Shown here one piece after another: positions 1-8,352 of a stretch of DNA of 51,375 nucleotides. The DNA is from Solirubrobacterales bacterium (GTDB lineage: Bacteria; Actinomycetota; Thermoleophilia; Solirubrobacterales; 70-9), in NCBI GenBank assembly GCA_030835185.1, contig JAUQWL010000091.1, positions 1 to 51,375 on the forward strand, in the 5' to 3' direction. Below the pieces are notes generated by a model. The model was not told the DNA's origin, did no database searches, and worked only from the letters and a program-made list of their open reading frames with translations. Made by a program: the position numbers and the translations under genes. Every line of letters begins with the position of its first letter. Position 1 is the first letter of the stretch.

Positions 1-1
1 T

Positions 2-409
2 CCACCATGGACCGGTTGCTGCTCCAGGGCCGAGATCTTCGAGGCGGCAGTCTTCCCCGCCGCAATCGAGAAAAGCCGCCCCCTCCTCGAATACCCTGGA
101 TCGCCGAGCCGGGCCAGCAAGCTCGCCGACGGGAGGGATCCGGTTGCACTGCTGCTGGCGAGGGCGGCAGGTGCCATGTGGCTGGACCGCTGGATCTCCG
201 AGTGGCGCGACTTCACCCTTGAGATAACCGGCGACGACCTGCTCGACGCCGGGGTTCCGAGAGGTGAAGGGGTCGGCGCCGGACTCGCCGCAGCGCTCGA
301 CGCGGCCCTCGACGAGGGGGTACTCGATCGCGCTGCCCAGCTTGAAATCGCAGTCAACGCAGCGCACTCGGCTTCGCGACACCCGGACCCCCGTGAGAGC
401 GGGAACTGA
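2..409 (+). CDS. cca: CCA tRNA nucleotidyltransferase, C-terminal part (5' truncated by window)
   Basis: The reading frame is open from base 2 to a TGA at 407-409; only the last ~135 residues are inside the window. The end reads LEITGDDLLDAGVPRGEGVG followed by an alternating A/L helix. That resembles the C-terminal tail of CCA-adding enzymes and poly(A) polymerases, where a 'GxDLxxxGxxxGpxiG' motif precedes the last helix. Family role: adds or repairs the 3' CCA of tRNAs in the cytoplasm. The catalytic head domain (GGxVRD) lies outside the window, so the call rests on the tail motif only. The ORF track shows only the part from an internal ATG at 176. The gene ends 13 nt before the likely pgeF start. 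Confidence 0.68.
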   Translation, partial: PPWTGCCSRAEIFEAAVFPAAIEKSRPLLEYPGSPSRASKLADGRDPVALLLARAAGAMWLDRWISEWRDFTLEITGDDLLDAGVPRGEGVGAGLAAALDAALDEGVLDRAAQLEIAVNAAHSASRHPDPRESGN

Positions 410-422
410 AAGCCACAGCGCG

Positions 423-1160
423 GTGAAAAGGCGATCGAGAGACGGGGTGGAGTGGCTGGAGGCCGGACTTCCCGGCGCGACCGTCTGCTTCACCACGCGT
501 CGCGGCGGCTTCAGCTCGCCGCCGTACGAGAGCCTGAACCTCGGAATCCTTACCGGCGACGATCGTGGCACTGTCCTGCGAAACAGGGCGCGCACCGCGG
601 CGGCACTGGGCATCGACGGCGACCGGCTGCGGATGGGACTCCAGGTTCACGGGTCGAAAATCCTGCCACACAATGATCCCGACGCAACGGGTCATTTTCT
701 CGACCCCGTGACCGACCCCCCGGAAGCCGATGGACATGTAACCGGGTTGTCACGCCTGCCCCTGCTCGTTCTGACCGCAGACTGCCTGCCGGTGGCGGTC
801 AGCGGCCCCGGCGGGCTGGCGATGCTGCACTGCGGCTGGCGCGGACTTGCCGGGTCGCTGGTAGCCGATGCGGTCGCGGCAGTGGGCGGAGGCGAAGCGG
901 TGATCGGCCCCGGCATCGGTCCCTGCTGTTTCGAGGTCGGGCCGGAAGTCGTTGAAGCTTTCTCCGGCCTGGGCGACGGGCTGTTCGACGGGCGCCAGTG
1001 TGACCTTCCGGGCGTCGCCGAAAGGCTCCTGCGCCGGGCCGGCGTCGATCGCATTCAGACAGCCGGGCACTGCACCTGCTGCGAATCGGATGACTTCTTC
1101 TCGCACCGACGCGACGGCGGGATCACCGGCAGACAGGCCGGAATCGCCTGGCTCGGATGA
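423..1160 (+). CDS. pgeF: YfiH/YlmD-type peptidoglycan editing factor (laccase-domain protein)
   Basis: About 245 residues, the usual family size. The metal-site motifs are in order: LTADCLPV, LHCGWRGLAGS, GPGIGPCCFEVG and HCTCCESDDFFSHRRDGG near the C-terminus. The family (PgeF/YfiH, once called multicopper laccase-like) hydrolyses wrongly built cell-wall precursors in E. coli, and some members act on purine nucleosides. The ORF track begins at 264 inside the previous gene. GTG at 423 or GTG at 447 fits the family start better because recognisable homology begins at VEWLEAGLP. In many actinobacteria a yggS gene sits between pgeF and sepF; here there is none. Confidence 0.9.
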   Translation: MKRRSRDGVEWLEAGLPGATVCFTTRRGGFSSPPYESLNLGILTGDDRGTVLRNRARTAAALGIDGDRLRMGLQVHGSKILPHNDPDATGHFLDPVTDPPEADGHVTGLSRLPLLVLTADCLPVAVSGPGGLAMLHCGWRGLAGSLVADAVAAVGGGEAVIGPGIGPCCFEVGPEVVEAFSGLGDGLFDGRQCDLPGVAERLLRRAGVDRIQTAGHCTCCESDDFFSHRRDGGITGRQAGIAWLG

Positions 1161-1295
1161 GCCCGCGCCCGCGGTGTGGTGCGGCCGACGCCCTGGCCGG
1201 AACGATGCAACGGATCGCACGAACCCCACGAAATGCCCGTAATTGAGCATAATCCGGGAGGATTCGTCCCGGATGGCACGAAACACCGTTTACCT

Positions 1296-1862
1296 ATGGC
1301 ACTAAGAGACTCATGGCACCGCACACTCGTCTACTTCGGCCTCGCCGAAGAAAGTGACCACCACGCGGACTACGACGAGTATGAGGACGACTACCTCGAC
1401 GAGGACGATGACTACGAACCCCGGCGCGACAGGGGACGGAGTCGCGAGGCCAACGTTCGCCGCCTTCCCACCAGCCGGCGCCGCAGCCACGATGAGATCG
1501 ACGACATTTTCTCCGACGACGCGCCGGCACCGCGTTCGCGCACCCGCACCCTCAGGCCGGTTGACGACGAAGACGCTGACGATGACGTCCAGGTCCACCT
1601 GGTGATTCCGCGCAACTTCAACGACGCCCAACAGGTCGCCGACCAGTTCAAACGCAAAGTCCCGGTCATTCTCAACCTGCAGACCACCGATCACGAGCTT
1701 TCGAAACGCCTCATCGACTTCGCCTCGGGCCTCACATACGCGCTGGACGGTGGCATGCAGCGGATCGCAGAAAAGGTCTTCCTGCTGACCCCGCGCAACG
1801 TCGAAGTCTCGGCTGAGGAAAAAGCCCGCTTGATCGACAAGGGCTTCTTCAACCAGTCCTGA
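1296..1862 (+). CDS. sepF: Cell division protein SepF
   Basis: 188 residues starting MALRDSWHRTLVYFGLAEE, followed by a long acidic/basic disordered linker (residues ~20-100) and the conserved SepF core (VHLVIPRNFNDAQQVADQF, VPVILNLQ, RLIDFASGLTYALDGGM, VFLLTPRNVEVS). SepF links FtsZ to the membrane through an N-terminal amphipathic helix and organises the septum. The ORF track starts at 1176, but the family N-terminus fits ATG 1296. A CATAAT box at 1248-1253 is a possible -10. A 10-codon ORF with its own GGGAGG site overlaps the start (see findings). The location beside pgeF and upstream of yggT is typical. Confidence 0.93.
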   Translation: MALRDSWHRTLVYFGLAEESDHHADYDEYEDDYLDEDDDYEPRRDRGRSREANVRRLPTSRRRSHDEIDDIFSDDAPAPRSRTRTLRPVDDEDADDDVQVHLVIPRNFNDAQQVADQFKRKVPVILNLQTTDHELSKRLIDFASGLTYALDGGMQRIAEKVFLLTPRNVEVSAEEKARLIDKGFFNQS

Positions 1863-1994
1863 CTGCCCGCGGCGTTTGCGAAGGGGCTGACGGGCGCCCG
1901 TGGCATTACTGACCTGTCGGTACGTCGACCTGTTCGAGGGGCGATCCTTCGACCCGGTTTCCGCACTGTGGAGACCGCAGCCGACCGGGAGAAA

Positions 1995-2000
1995 TAGGGT
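1995..2000 (+). promoter_or_regulatory. Putative -10 box of leaderless hyuA transcript
   Basis: TAGGGT lies 6 nt before the hyuA ATG at 2007 and no purine-rich ribosome site is adjacent. This spacing places the transcription start at or next to the ATG. No clear -35 is visible. Confidence 0.5.
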
Positions 2001-2006
2001 GGTCCG

Positions 2007-4097
2007 ATGAGTCTCGACGACGCGCGGATCCGGATTGGTGTCGATATCGGTGGCACCTTCACCGATCTCTCGATTTCCAGTGAGTCCGGGATCATCGCCG
2101 TCGGCAAGGCACTGACCACACCCGACGAGCCCGCCCGTGCGGTCGAAGAGGTGATCAACGAGGCGCTCGGCCGGGTCGAGGTACGGCCGGATCAGGTCGG
2201 CGAGATCATCCACGCGACCACGCTCGTGACCAATGCGATCCTCGAGCGAAAGGGCGAAACCACGGCGTTGTTGATGACCGAAGGGTTCAGGGATACGCTC
2301 GGCCTCGCTACCGAGAAGCGGTACGACCTCTACGACCTCAACCTCCAGCTGCCGGTACCTCTGGTTCCGCGCTGGCTCTGTTTTGACATCCCCGAGCGGA
2401 CGCACTCCGACGGGTCGATCGCGAAAGAAGTCGATCTCGATCACGTCCGGCGGCTCGCTCTCGAGCTCCAGGAAGCAGGAGTCCACGCGGTCGCGATCTG
2501 CTTCCTCCACAGTTTCACCAATCCGGAAAACGAGCTCGCGGCCAGACGGGCGATCCAGGATGTGGCACCGTCGCTGCGAGTCGCACTTTCCAGCGACGTG
2601 AGCCCCGAAGTCCGCGAGTACGAGCGGGCGAGCACGACCGCCGCCAGCGTCTACGTCCAGGACGTCGTCGGGCGGTACCTCGACGACCTCGAGCAGAGGC
2701 TCACACGGATCGGATACGACCGCGGGCTCCTTCTGATGCTCTCACACGGCGGAGTGGCCACCGTCGATACCGCCAGGCATCACCCCGTGAAACTCCTCGA
2801 GTCCGGCCCGGCGGCCGGCGCATTGGCTGCCGCAGCTTTCGGGGCTTCCGCAGAAGAGCCGGATCTCGTCTCCTTCGACATGGGCGGAACGACCGCAAAG
2901 CTCTGCCTGGTAGAAGACGGGTCGCCGCTGAAGGCCCAGTCCTTCGAGGTCGACCGGCAGGACCGGATGCATCCCGGATCCGGGCTGCCGCTGAAGCTCT
3001 CGACCATCGACATGGTGGAGATAGGTGTCGGCGGCGGCTCGATCGCCCGGGTCGACTCCCTCGGGCTGCTCAAGGCGGGGCCACAGTCGGCCGGAGCCCA
3101 TCCGGGGCCGGCCTGTTACGGCCGGGGAGGGGAGCTACCGACTGTCACCGACGCCGACCTCGTGCTCGGCTACCTCGATCCCGAGTACTTCCTCGGAGGC
3201 TCGATGGCGCTCGACCCCGGTGCAGCAAAGGCGGCGATCGAAACCCACATCGCGGAACCGCTCGGCCTTTCGCTGGAGAAGGCCGCCCTCGGAATCCACC
3301 AGGTGGTGAACGAGAGCATGGCCAATGCCGCCCGGGTTCACGCCGTCGAGCGCGGAAAAGACCCGACCAAACTGCCGCTGTTCGCTTTCGGCGGTGCCGG
3401 CGCCGTGCACGCCTCAGGCGTTGCGCGGAGGCTCGGCTCCTCGAAGGTGGTCGTTCCGCCCTATGCCGGGGTGATGAGCACGGCCGGCCTGCTCTCGGCT
3501 CCGCTTGCCTTCGACTTCGTGAGATCCCGCCGTGCGTTCCCTCCCGACCTGAGCCCCGGAGCGGTGAGCGAAATCTTCGCTCCGATGGAGACTGAAGGCG
3601 AGGAGCTTCTCGGCTCGGCCGGGGTGGCGGCGTCCGACGTGAACCACGAGCGGTCGATTGACGCCCGGCTCATCGGCCAGGGGCATGAAATCAACGTGAA
3701 GCTGGACGACCTGACCAACTGGCCACAGTCCGCACGCGAATCCTTCGACGCGGCGTATACGCACCTGTTCGGCCGGTCCGGTCCGCCGGTTGAAATCGAG
3801 GTCTTGCGCTGGCGGGTGATCTCAAGCGGCCCCAGGCCCGGGTTGACGCTCCGACCGGAGCGCAGAACCGGAGGGCAGGTCGCCGCCGGGGCGGTCAGAA
3901 CGGCCGCACTCGGTCCGGACTCGCAGATGACGGAAAGCTCGATCTACGACCGGTACCTGCTTGCACCCGGCGACACGGTGAACGGTCCGGCCGTCGTTCA
4001 GGAGCGCGAATCGACGACGTTGGTGCCCCACGGTACGAGCTGCGTGGTCTGCGACGACCTCTCCCTTGTCATCGATCTGAACGGAGCCGGCCGATGA
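2007..4097 (+). CDS. hyuA: Hydantoinase/oxoprolinase A subunit (HyuA)
   Basis: 696 residues, normal for the ATP-dependent hydantoinase/5-oxoprolinase A family. An N-terminal actin-fold phosphate loop is seen (GVDIGGTFTDLSI, residues ~11-23), then a second one (SFDMGGTTAKL, ~290) and FGGAGAVHA (~460). Family role: with HyuB it opens cyclic amides such as N-methylhydantoin or 5-oxoproline using ATP; some members act on acetophenone or acetone as carboxylases, so the substrate is not fixed by sequence. It overlaps hyuB by 4 nt (ATGA), indicating translational coupling. The cassette sits between sepF and proC and has its own leaderless-type promoter, which suggests it was inserted there. Confidence 0.93.
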   Translation: MSLDDARIRIGVDIGGTFTDLSISSESGIIAVGKALTTPDEPARAVEEVINEALGRVEVRPDQVGEIIHATTLVTNAILERKGETTALLMTEGFRDTLGLATEKRYDLYDLNLQLPVPLVPRWLCFDIPERTHSDGSIAKEVDLDHVRRLALELQEAGVHAVAICFLHSFTNPENELAARRAIQDVAPSLRVALSSDVSPEVREYERASTTAASVYVQDVVGRYLDDLEQRLTRIGYDRGLLLMLSHGGVATVDTARHHPVKLLESGPAAGALAAAAFGASAEEPDLVSFDMGGTTAKLCLVEDGSPLKAQSFEVDRQDRMHPGSGLPLKLSTIDMVEIGVGGGSIARVDSLGLLKAGPQSAGAHPGPACYGRGGELPTVTDADLVLGYLDPEYFLGGSMALDPGAAKAAIETHIAEPLGLSLEKAALGIHQVVNESMANAARVHAVERGKDPTKLPLFAFGGAGAVHASGVARRLGSSKVVVPPYAGVMSTAGLLSAPLAFDFVRSRRAFPPDLSPGAVSEIFAPMETEGEELLGSAGVAASDVNHERSIDARLIGQGHEINVKLDDLTNWPQSARESFDAAYTHLFGRSGPPVEIEVLRWRVISSGPRPGLTLRPERRTGGQVAAGAVRTAALGPDSQMTESSIYDRYLLAPGDTVNGPAVVQERESTTLVPHGTSCVVCDDLSLVIDLNGAGR

Positions 4098-5857
4098 GCG
4101 CTTCACCACTGGACGCAGTCGCACTGCAGATGATCTGGTCGCGATTGATCTCGATCGCGAACGAACAGCAGGCGGCTCTGATTCACACCGGGTTCAGCAC
4201 GGTCCTGCGTGAGTCCGAAGATCTGGCATGTGGCGTTTTCGATCCACGCGGGTTGATGGTCGCCCAGTCCGTCGCCGGCACTCCCGGGCACATCAACTCG
4301 ATGGCGACCGGTGTCCGGCACCTGCTCGAGGCATTCGAAGAAGAAGGGCTGGAGAAAGGGGACGTGCTGATAACCAACGACCCGTGGCTCACCGCAGGAC
4401 AGGTGAACGATCTGACCGTCGCGACCCCGGTCTTCGTCGGTCAGAGGATCGTGGGCATGTTCGCCAGCACCTGCCACTCCCCCGACATCGGTGGCCGCAG
4501 GCTCTCTGCCGAGGCGCGTGACGTGTACGAAGAAGGCCTGCGAATCCCGATCATGAAGCTTGCCCGGGCCGGCGTTCTCAATGAGCCGCTCCTGGCGATC
4601 ATCCGCGAGAACGTACGGACACCCGAGGAAACGGTCGGCGACATCTTCGCTCAGATGACCTCGAACGAAGTCGGGGCGAAGGGCCTGATCGACCTGCTCG
4701 CCGAATTCGATCTGGACACGCTGATCCCGATCGCCGACGAGGTCATGGCAAGGTCGGAAGCTGCCATGCGGGATGCGATCTCGAGGCTCCCGGACGGCAC
4801 CTACACCGACACGAGCCCGGTTGAGAGTGCCGACGGGATGCCGGTCAAATTGCGGGTCGAGCTGACAGTCGATGGCGACGAACTGAAGGTCGACTACGCC
4901 GGGACTTCAGAGCAGGTCAGCGAGGGGATCAACGTCGTGCTCAACTACACACGCGCGTACACCTCGTTCGGGATCAAGGCGCTGCTCGCACCTGAAGTCC
5001 CCCACAACGAGGGCTCATTTCGCCCGGTTACCGTGGTCGCGCCCGAGGGCTCGATCCTGAACTGCGTTCCGCCGGCATCGGTCGCCGGCCGGTCCCTGAT
5101 CGGTCACCTTCTTCCGGGGATGGTCATGCGGGCACTTTTCAGCGCAGTGCCCGACAAGGTGCTCGCCGGCGGGGCCGAGGCACTCTGGATCACCATCTGG
5201 GGTGGCTCAAGAGATAGCGGTGAGGGATTCAGCCAGACCCTCTTCAACTCGGGCGGGACCGGCGCACGAAAGGAAAACGACGGCCTGACGGCGACCTGCT
5301 TCCCTTCCGGAGTCGCTTCGGTGCCGACGGAGGTGATCGAGATGATCACCCCGCTCAAGGTGCTCCGACGCAGTCTGCGGGAAGGGTCCGCCGGTGCCGG
5401 AAGGACCAGGGGCGGCCACGGTCAGGTCATCGAGATTTCGAACCGCAGCGGCATGCCGTGGACGCTGTCCCCGATGATCGGTCGAACCACCTATCCTGCC
5501 GCCGGCCTCGAGGGGGGGAAGGATGGCCTCGCCGGAGCATGCGTGCTGGAAGGAGGCGGACCGCTGGTGCCCAAGCGGCAGCACGTCCTCGAGGGCGACG
5601 CGGTGGTACGGATGAGCCTGCCGGGCGGAGCCGGCCGCGGCGACCCGAAAGAACGAAATCCCGAGGCAGTGCTCGCCGACGTGATCGACGGATATGTGTC
5701 CCTCGAGGATGCTCGCGAGGTCTATCTCGTGGCGATCGAATACGGAGGAGATGAGAACGCCCTGGTGAGGCCACCGGGGACCTACTCGATCGACAGCGCG
5801 GAGACTCGCGCTCTTCGCGGTCAAGCCGATTGCGACCAGGGGGTTACCGTAAGCTGA
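4094..5857 (+). CDS. hyuB: Hydantoinase/oxoprolinase B subunit (HyuB)
   Basis: 587 residues. Conserved B-subunit features include LVAQSVAGTPGHINSMATGV, DVLITNDPWLTAGQVND (acidic metal-site candidates), the CHSPDIGGR motif, VDYAGTSEQV and GGAGRGDPKERNPEAV near the C-terminus. It forms the second half of the ATP-dependent cyclic-amide hydrolase with HyuA. The start ATG overlaps the hyuA stop. The last bases overlap the putative proC promoter, so proC can be expressed separately from this cassette. Substrate unknown. Confidence 0.93.
   Translation: MSASPLDAVALQMIWSRLISIANEQQAALIHTGFSTVLRESEDLACGVFDPRGLMVAQSVAGTPGHINSMATGVRHLLEAFEEEGLEKGDVLITNDPWLTAGQVNDLTVATPVFVGQRIVGMFASTCHSPDIGGRRLSAEARDVYEEGLRIPIMKLARAGVLNEPLLAIIRENVRTPEETVGDIFAQMTSNEVGAKGLIDLLAEFDLDTLIPIADEVMARSEAAMRDAISRLPDGTYTDTSPVESADGMPVKLRVELTVDGDELKVDYAGTSEQVSEGINVVLNYTRAYTSFGIKALLAPEVPHNEGSFRPVTVVAPEGSILNCVPPASVAGRSLIGHLLPGMVMRALFSAVPDKVLAGGAEALWITIWGGSRDSGEGFSQTLFNSGGTGARKENDGLTATCFPSGVASVPTEVIEMITPLKVLRRSLREGSAGAGRTRGGHGQVIEISNRSGMPWTLSPMIGRTTYPAAGLEGGKDGLAGACVLEGGGPLVPKRQHVLEGDAVVRMSLPGGAGRGDPKERNPEAVLADVIDGYVSLEDAREVYLVAIEYGGDENALVRPPGTYSIDSAETRALRGQADCDQGVTVS
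5850..5855 (+). promoter_or_regulatory. Putative -10 box of leaderless proC transcript
   Basis: TAAGCT ends 7 nt before ATG 5863 and overlaps the hyuB stop codon. There is no Shine-Dalgarno sequence. The placement supports ATG 5863 over the track start at 5830. Confidence 0.45.
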
Positions 5858-5862
5858 GGCAC

Positions 5863-6639
5863 ATGATCGTTGGCTTCATCGGTTCCGGAAACATGGCCGC
5901 CGCCATGGCTCGCGGCTGGGCTTCTTCCGATTCCGGGGGACCCGGACAGATGCTGTTCACGGATTCGGGTTCGGGGCGGGCGACGGCCCTTGCCTCGGAA
6001 GTCGGAGGAAGGGCTGTCCGTTCCAACGCCGACCTGGTCAAAGGCAGCGACTTCGTCGTACTCGCAATGAAGCCACAGGCCCTGGCCGAGGTTGCGGAGA
6101 GCCTCCCACCTCCGAAGGCAATCCTGTCCCTGCTCGGGGCGACCAGGCTCACGGACCTCGTAGAGCGGTTCCCGGACTCGACCGTCCTCCGCCTCATGCC
6201 GAACCTGGCCGTCGAAGTCAACCGGGGGGTGATCTGCGTCGCACATGCAGAAGAGGCCGACTCAACGGTGCTGACAGGGGCCCAGACCCTGCTCGAGCCG
6301 CTCGGCCGGGTGGTTGAACTCGAAGACGACCACATGGACGCCGCGACCGCCGCGATGGGCTGCACCCCGGCCTACTTTGCGGCGGCGGCGGCGGCGATCT
6401 CGGGAGTGGGGGTGAGCGAAGGTCTTCAGGCGGATGTCGCGAATACGCTCGTCGCCGAGGCCCTGGCCGGCACGGCGGCCCTTCTCGGGCACAGGACCCC
6501 GTTCGAGATCCAGGTTGCCGTCGCCTCGCCCGGCGGGAGTACCGAGGCCGGACTCGAAGCTCTGGAGGCGGCCGGGGGGCCCGAAGCGTTTCGCAAAGCG
6601 GGCGAGGCTTCGCTTCGCAGAATGCGTGGGCAGCAGTGA
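5863..6639 (+). CDS. proC: Pyrroline-5-carboxylate reductase
   Basis: 258 residues. The Rossmann dinucleotide motif GFIGSGNMAAAMARG starts at residue ~4, and the family signature VASPGGSTEAGLEALEAAG is near the C-terminus, after GCTPAYFAAAAAAI. It catalyses the last step of proline synthesis, NAD(P)H reduction of 1-pyrroline-5-carboxylate. The track start at 5830 lies inside hyuB; ATG 5863 gives the family N-terminus MIVGFIGSGNM. The stop TGA overlaps the GTG of yggT, starting a tight chain proC-yggT-lspA-rluA. Confidence 0.95.
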   Translation: MIVGFIGSGNMAAAMARGWASSDSGGPGQMLFTDSGSGRATALASEVGGRAVRSNADLVKGSDFVVLAMKPQALAEVAESLPPPKAILSLLGATRLTDLVERFPDSTVLRLMPNLAVEVNRGVICVAHAEEADSTVLTGAQTLLEPLGRVVELEDDHMDAATAAMGCTPAYFAAAAAAISGVGVSEGLQADVANTLVAEALAGTAALLGHRTPFEIQVAVASPGGSTEAGLEALEAAGGPEAFRKAGEASLRRMRGQQ

Positions 6640-6950
6640 GCGGAACCGAGCCACTGCTCGCCCTGAGCAGGGGTGACGTCGCCAGCTACGTCAGCGCCCT
6701 GTTCACCGTCTACATCGTGCTGATCTTCATCCGGATCCTCTCCTCCTGGATTCCCCGGATGCCGCAGAGCGGGCCCCTGGCTGCGGTAGTCAGATTCGCC
6801 GGCCAGACGACGGATCCCTATCTGAACATCTTCCGGCGCGTTCTGCCGCCGGTCGGCGGGAGCGGCCTGGCCCTCGACCTCAGCCCGATGATCGGCCTCT
6901 TCCTGCTGCTGATCGCGCAGGCGGTGGTCGTCGGCGCCATAAACGGGTGA
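6636..6950 (+). CDS. YggT family membrane protein
   Basis: 104 residues with GTG start overlapping the proC stop. There are two hydrophobic segments (~16-38 and ~80-101) around a central region with SSWIPRM and TDPYLNIFRRVLPP, which is the YggT family signature. The family is commonly found beside sepF/proC/divIVA and is linked to division or osmotic response, but its biochemical role is not settled. Its last codons overlap lspA. Confidence 0.9.
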   Translation: MSGTEPLLALSRGDVASYVSALFTVYIVLIFIRILSSWIPRMPQSGPLAAVVRFAGQTTDPYLNIFRRVLPPVGGSGLALDLSPMIGLFLLLIAQAVVVGAING

Positions 6951-7494
6951 TCCGGAGAAGGACGATCGTCGGCCTGGCGCTGGTCGCTTCTGGCGTCGTG
7001 CTGGCCGACCAGACGAGCAAGGCACTCGTCACGGGTTCGATCTCCCGGGGAGAACAGGTCGACATAATCGGTCCGCTCCGTTTCACCCTCACCTATAACG
7101 ACGGTGTCGCCTTCGGCCTGGCAGGCGGGGGCGGGATCTTCGTGATCCTGCTGAGCATGGTTGCCCTGATCGCGCTCGGTGCCTTCATCGCAACGGCGCC
7201 CGACCGGTCCGGCACCTGGTTGGCCGGGGGGCTCATCCTCGGCGGGGCCCTCGGGAACCTGATCGATCGGATGCGGCTCGGACACGTCACGGACTTCATC
7301 CTGTTGCCGAGCTGGCCGGCCTTCAACCTGGCCGACTCGGCGATAACGGTCGGCGTAGTGCTGCTCGCCTGGACCGTGTTCCGGCATGCCGGCAGCCCGT
7401 CCGGAGAAGCAGAAGCCATTTCCGAAGACGAACCCGCACACCGCGAGCCCCGGTCCGGTCCGGCAACCGGGAGCGAAGGGCGGGGCCGGGACGG

Positions 7495-7498
<4 letters not shown>
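6947..7498 (+). CDS. lspA: Signal peptidase II (prolipoprotein signal peptidase)
   Basis: 183 residues, four predicted membrane segments. It contains LADQTSKALV near residue 20, YNDGVAFGL, the first catalytic-Asp block GGALGNLIDRM with HVTDFI, and FNLADSAI with the second catalytic Asp. It cleaves lipoprotein signal peptides in the membrane after lipid attachment. A hydrophilic tail (~35 residues, E/P/R/G-rich) extends past the last membrane helix. GTG start inside yggT; the stop overlaps the next gene's ATG. Likely client in this window: the lipobox-bearing (now broken) gene at 21517-22622. Confidence 0.95.
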
Positions 7499-8184
<686 letters not shown>

Positions 8185-8231
8185 CCCTGCGAACCCGCGT
8201 CCGGCCGGGCGCAGCCTCGCACAGATCCCTC

Positions 8232-8237
8232 TACAAT
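8232..8237 (+). promoter_or_regulatory. Putative -10 box of the rpsB operon
   Basis: TACAAT stands in the 168-nt gap before rpsB, giving a leader of about 110 nt. The leader holds a short CCCTT-GAA-AAGGG hairpin near 8290 and a strong AAGGAG site at 8343-8348. No clear -35 was found. Confidence 0.45.
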
Positions 8238-8352
8238 CCCGGTTCGATCGTATTCCCTAACCCCCGAAGTTCCCGAAACGGCTCCTGCCCTTGAAAAGGG
8301 TCTCCGTCAAGGGACACGGGCGGATCCGCACACCATTGACTCAAGGAGATGC

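Noticed and set aside
1311-2510. 399-codon minus-strand ORF over sepF and hyuA
   Set aside because: Both plus-strand genes are recognisable families; the antisense frame has no motif.
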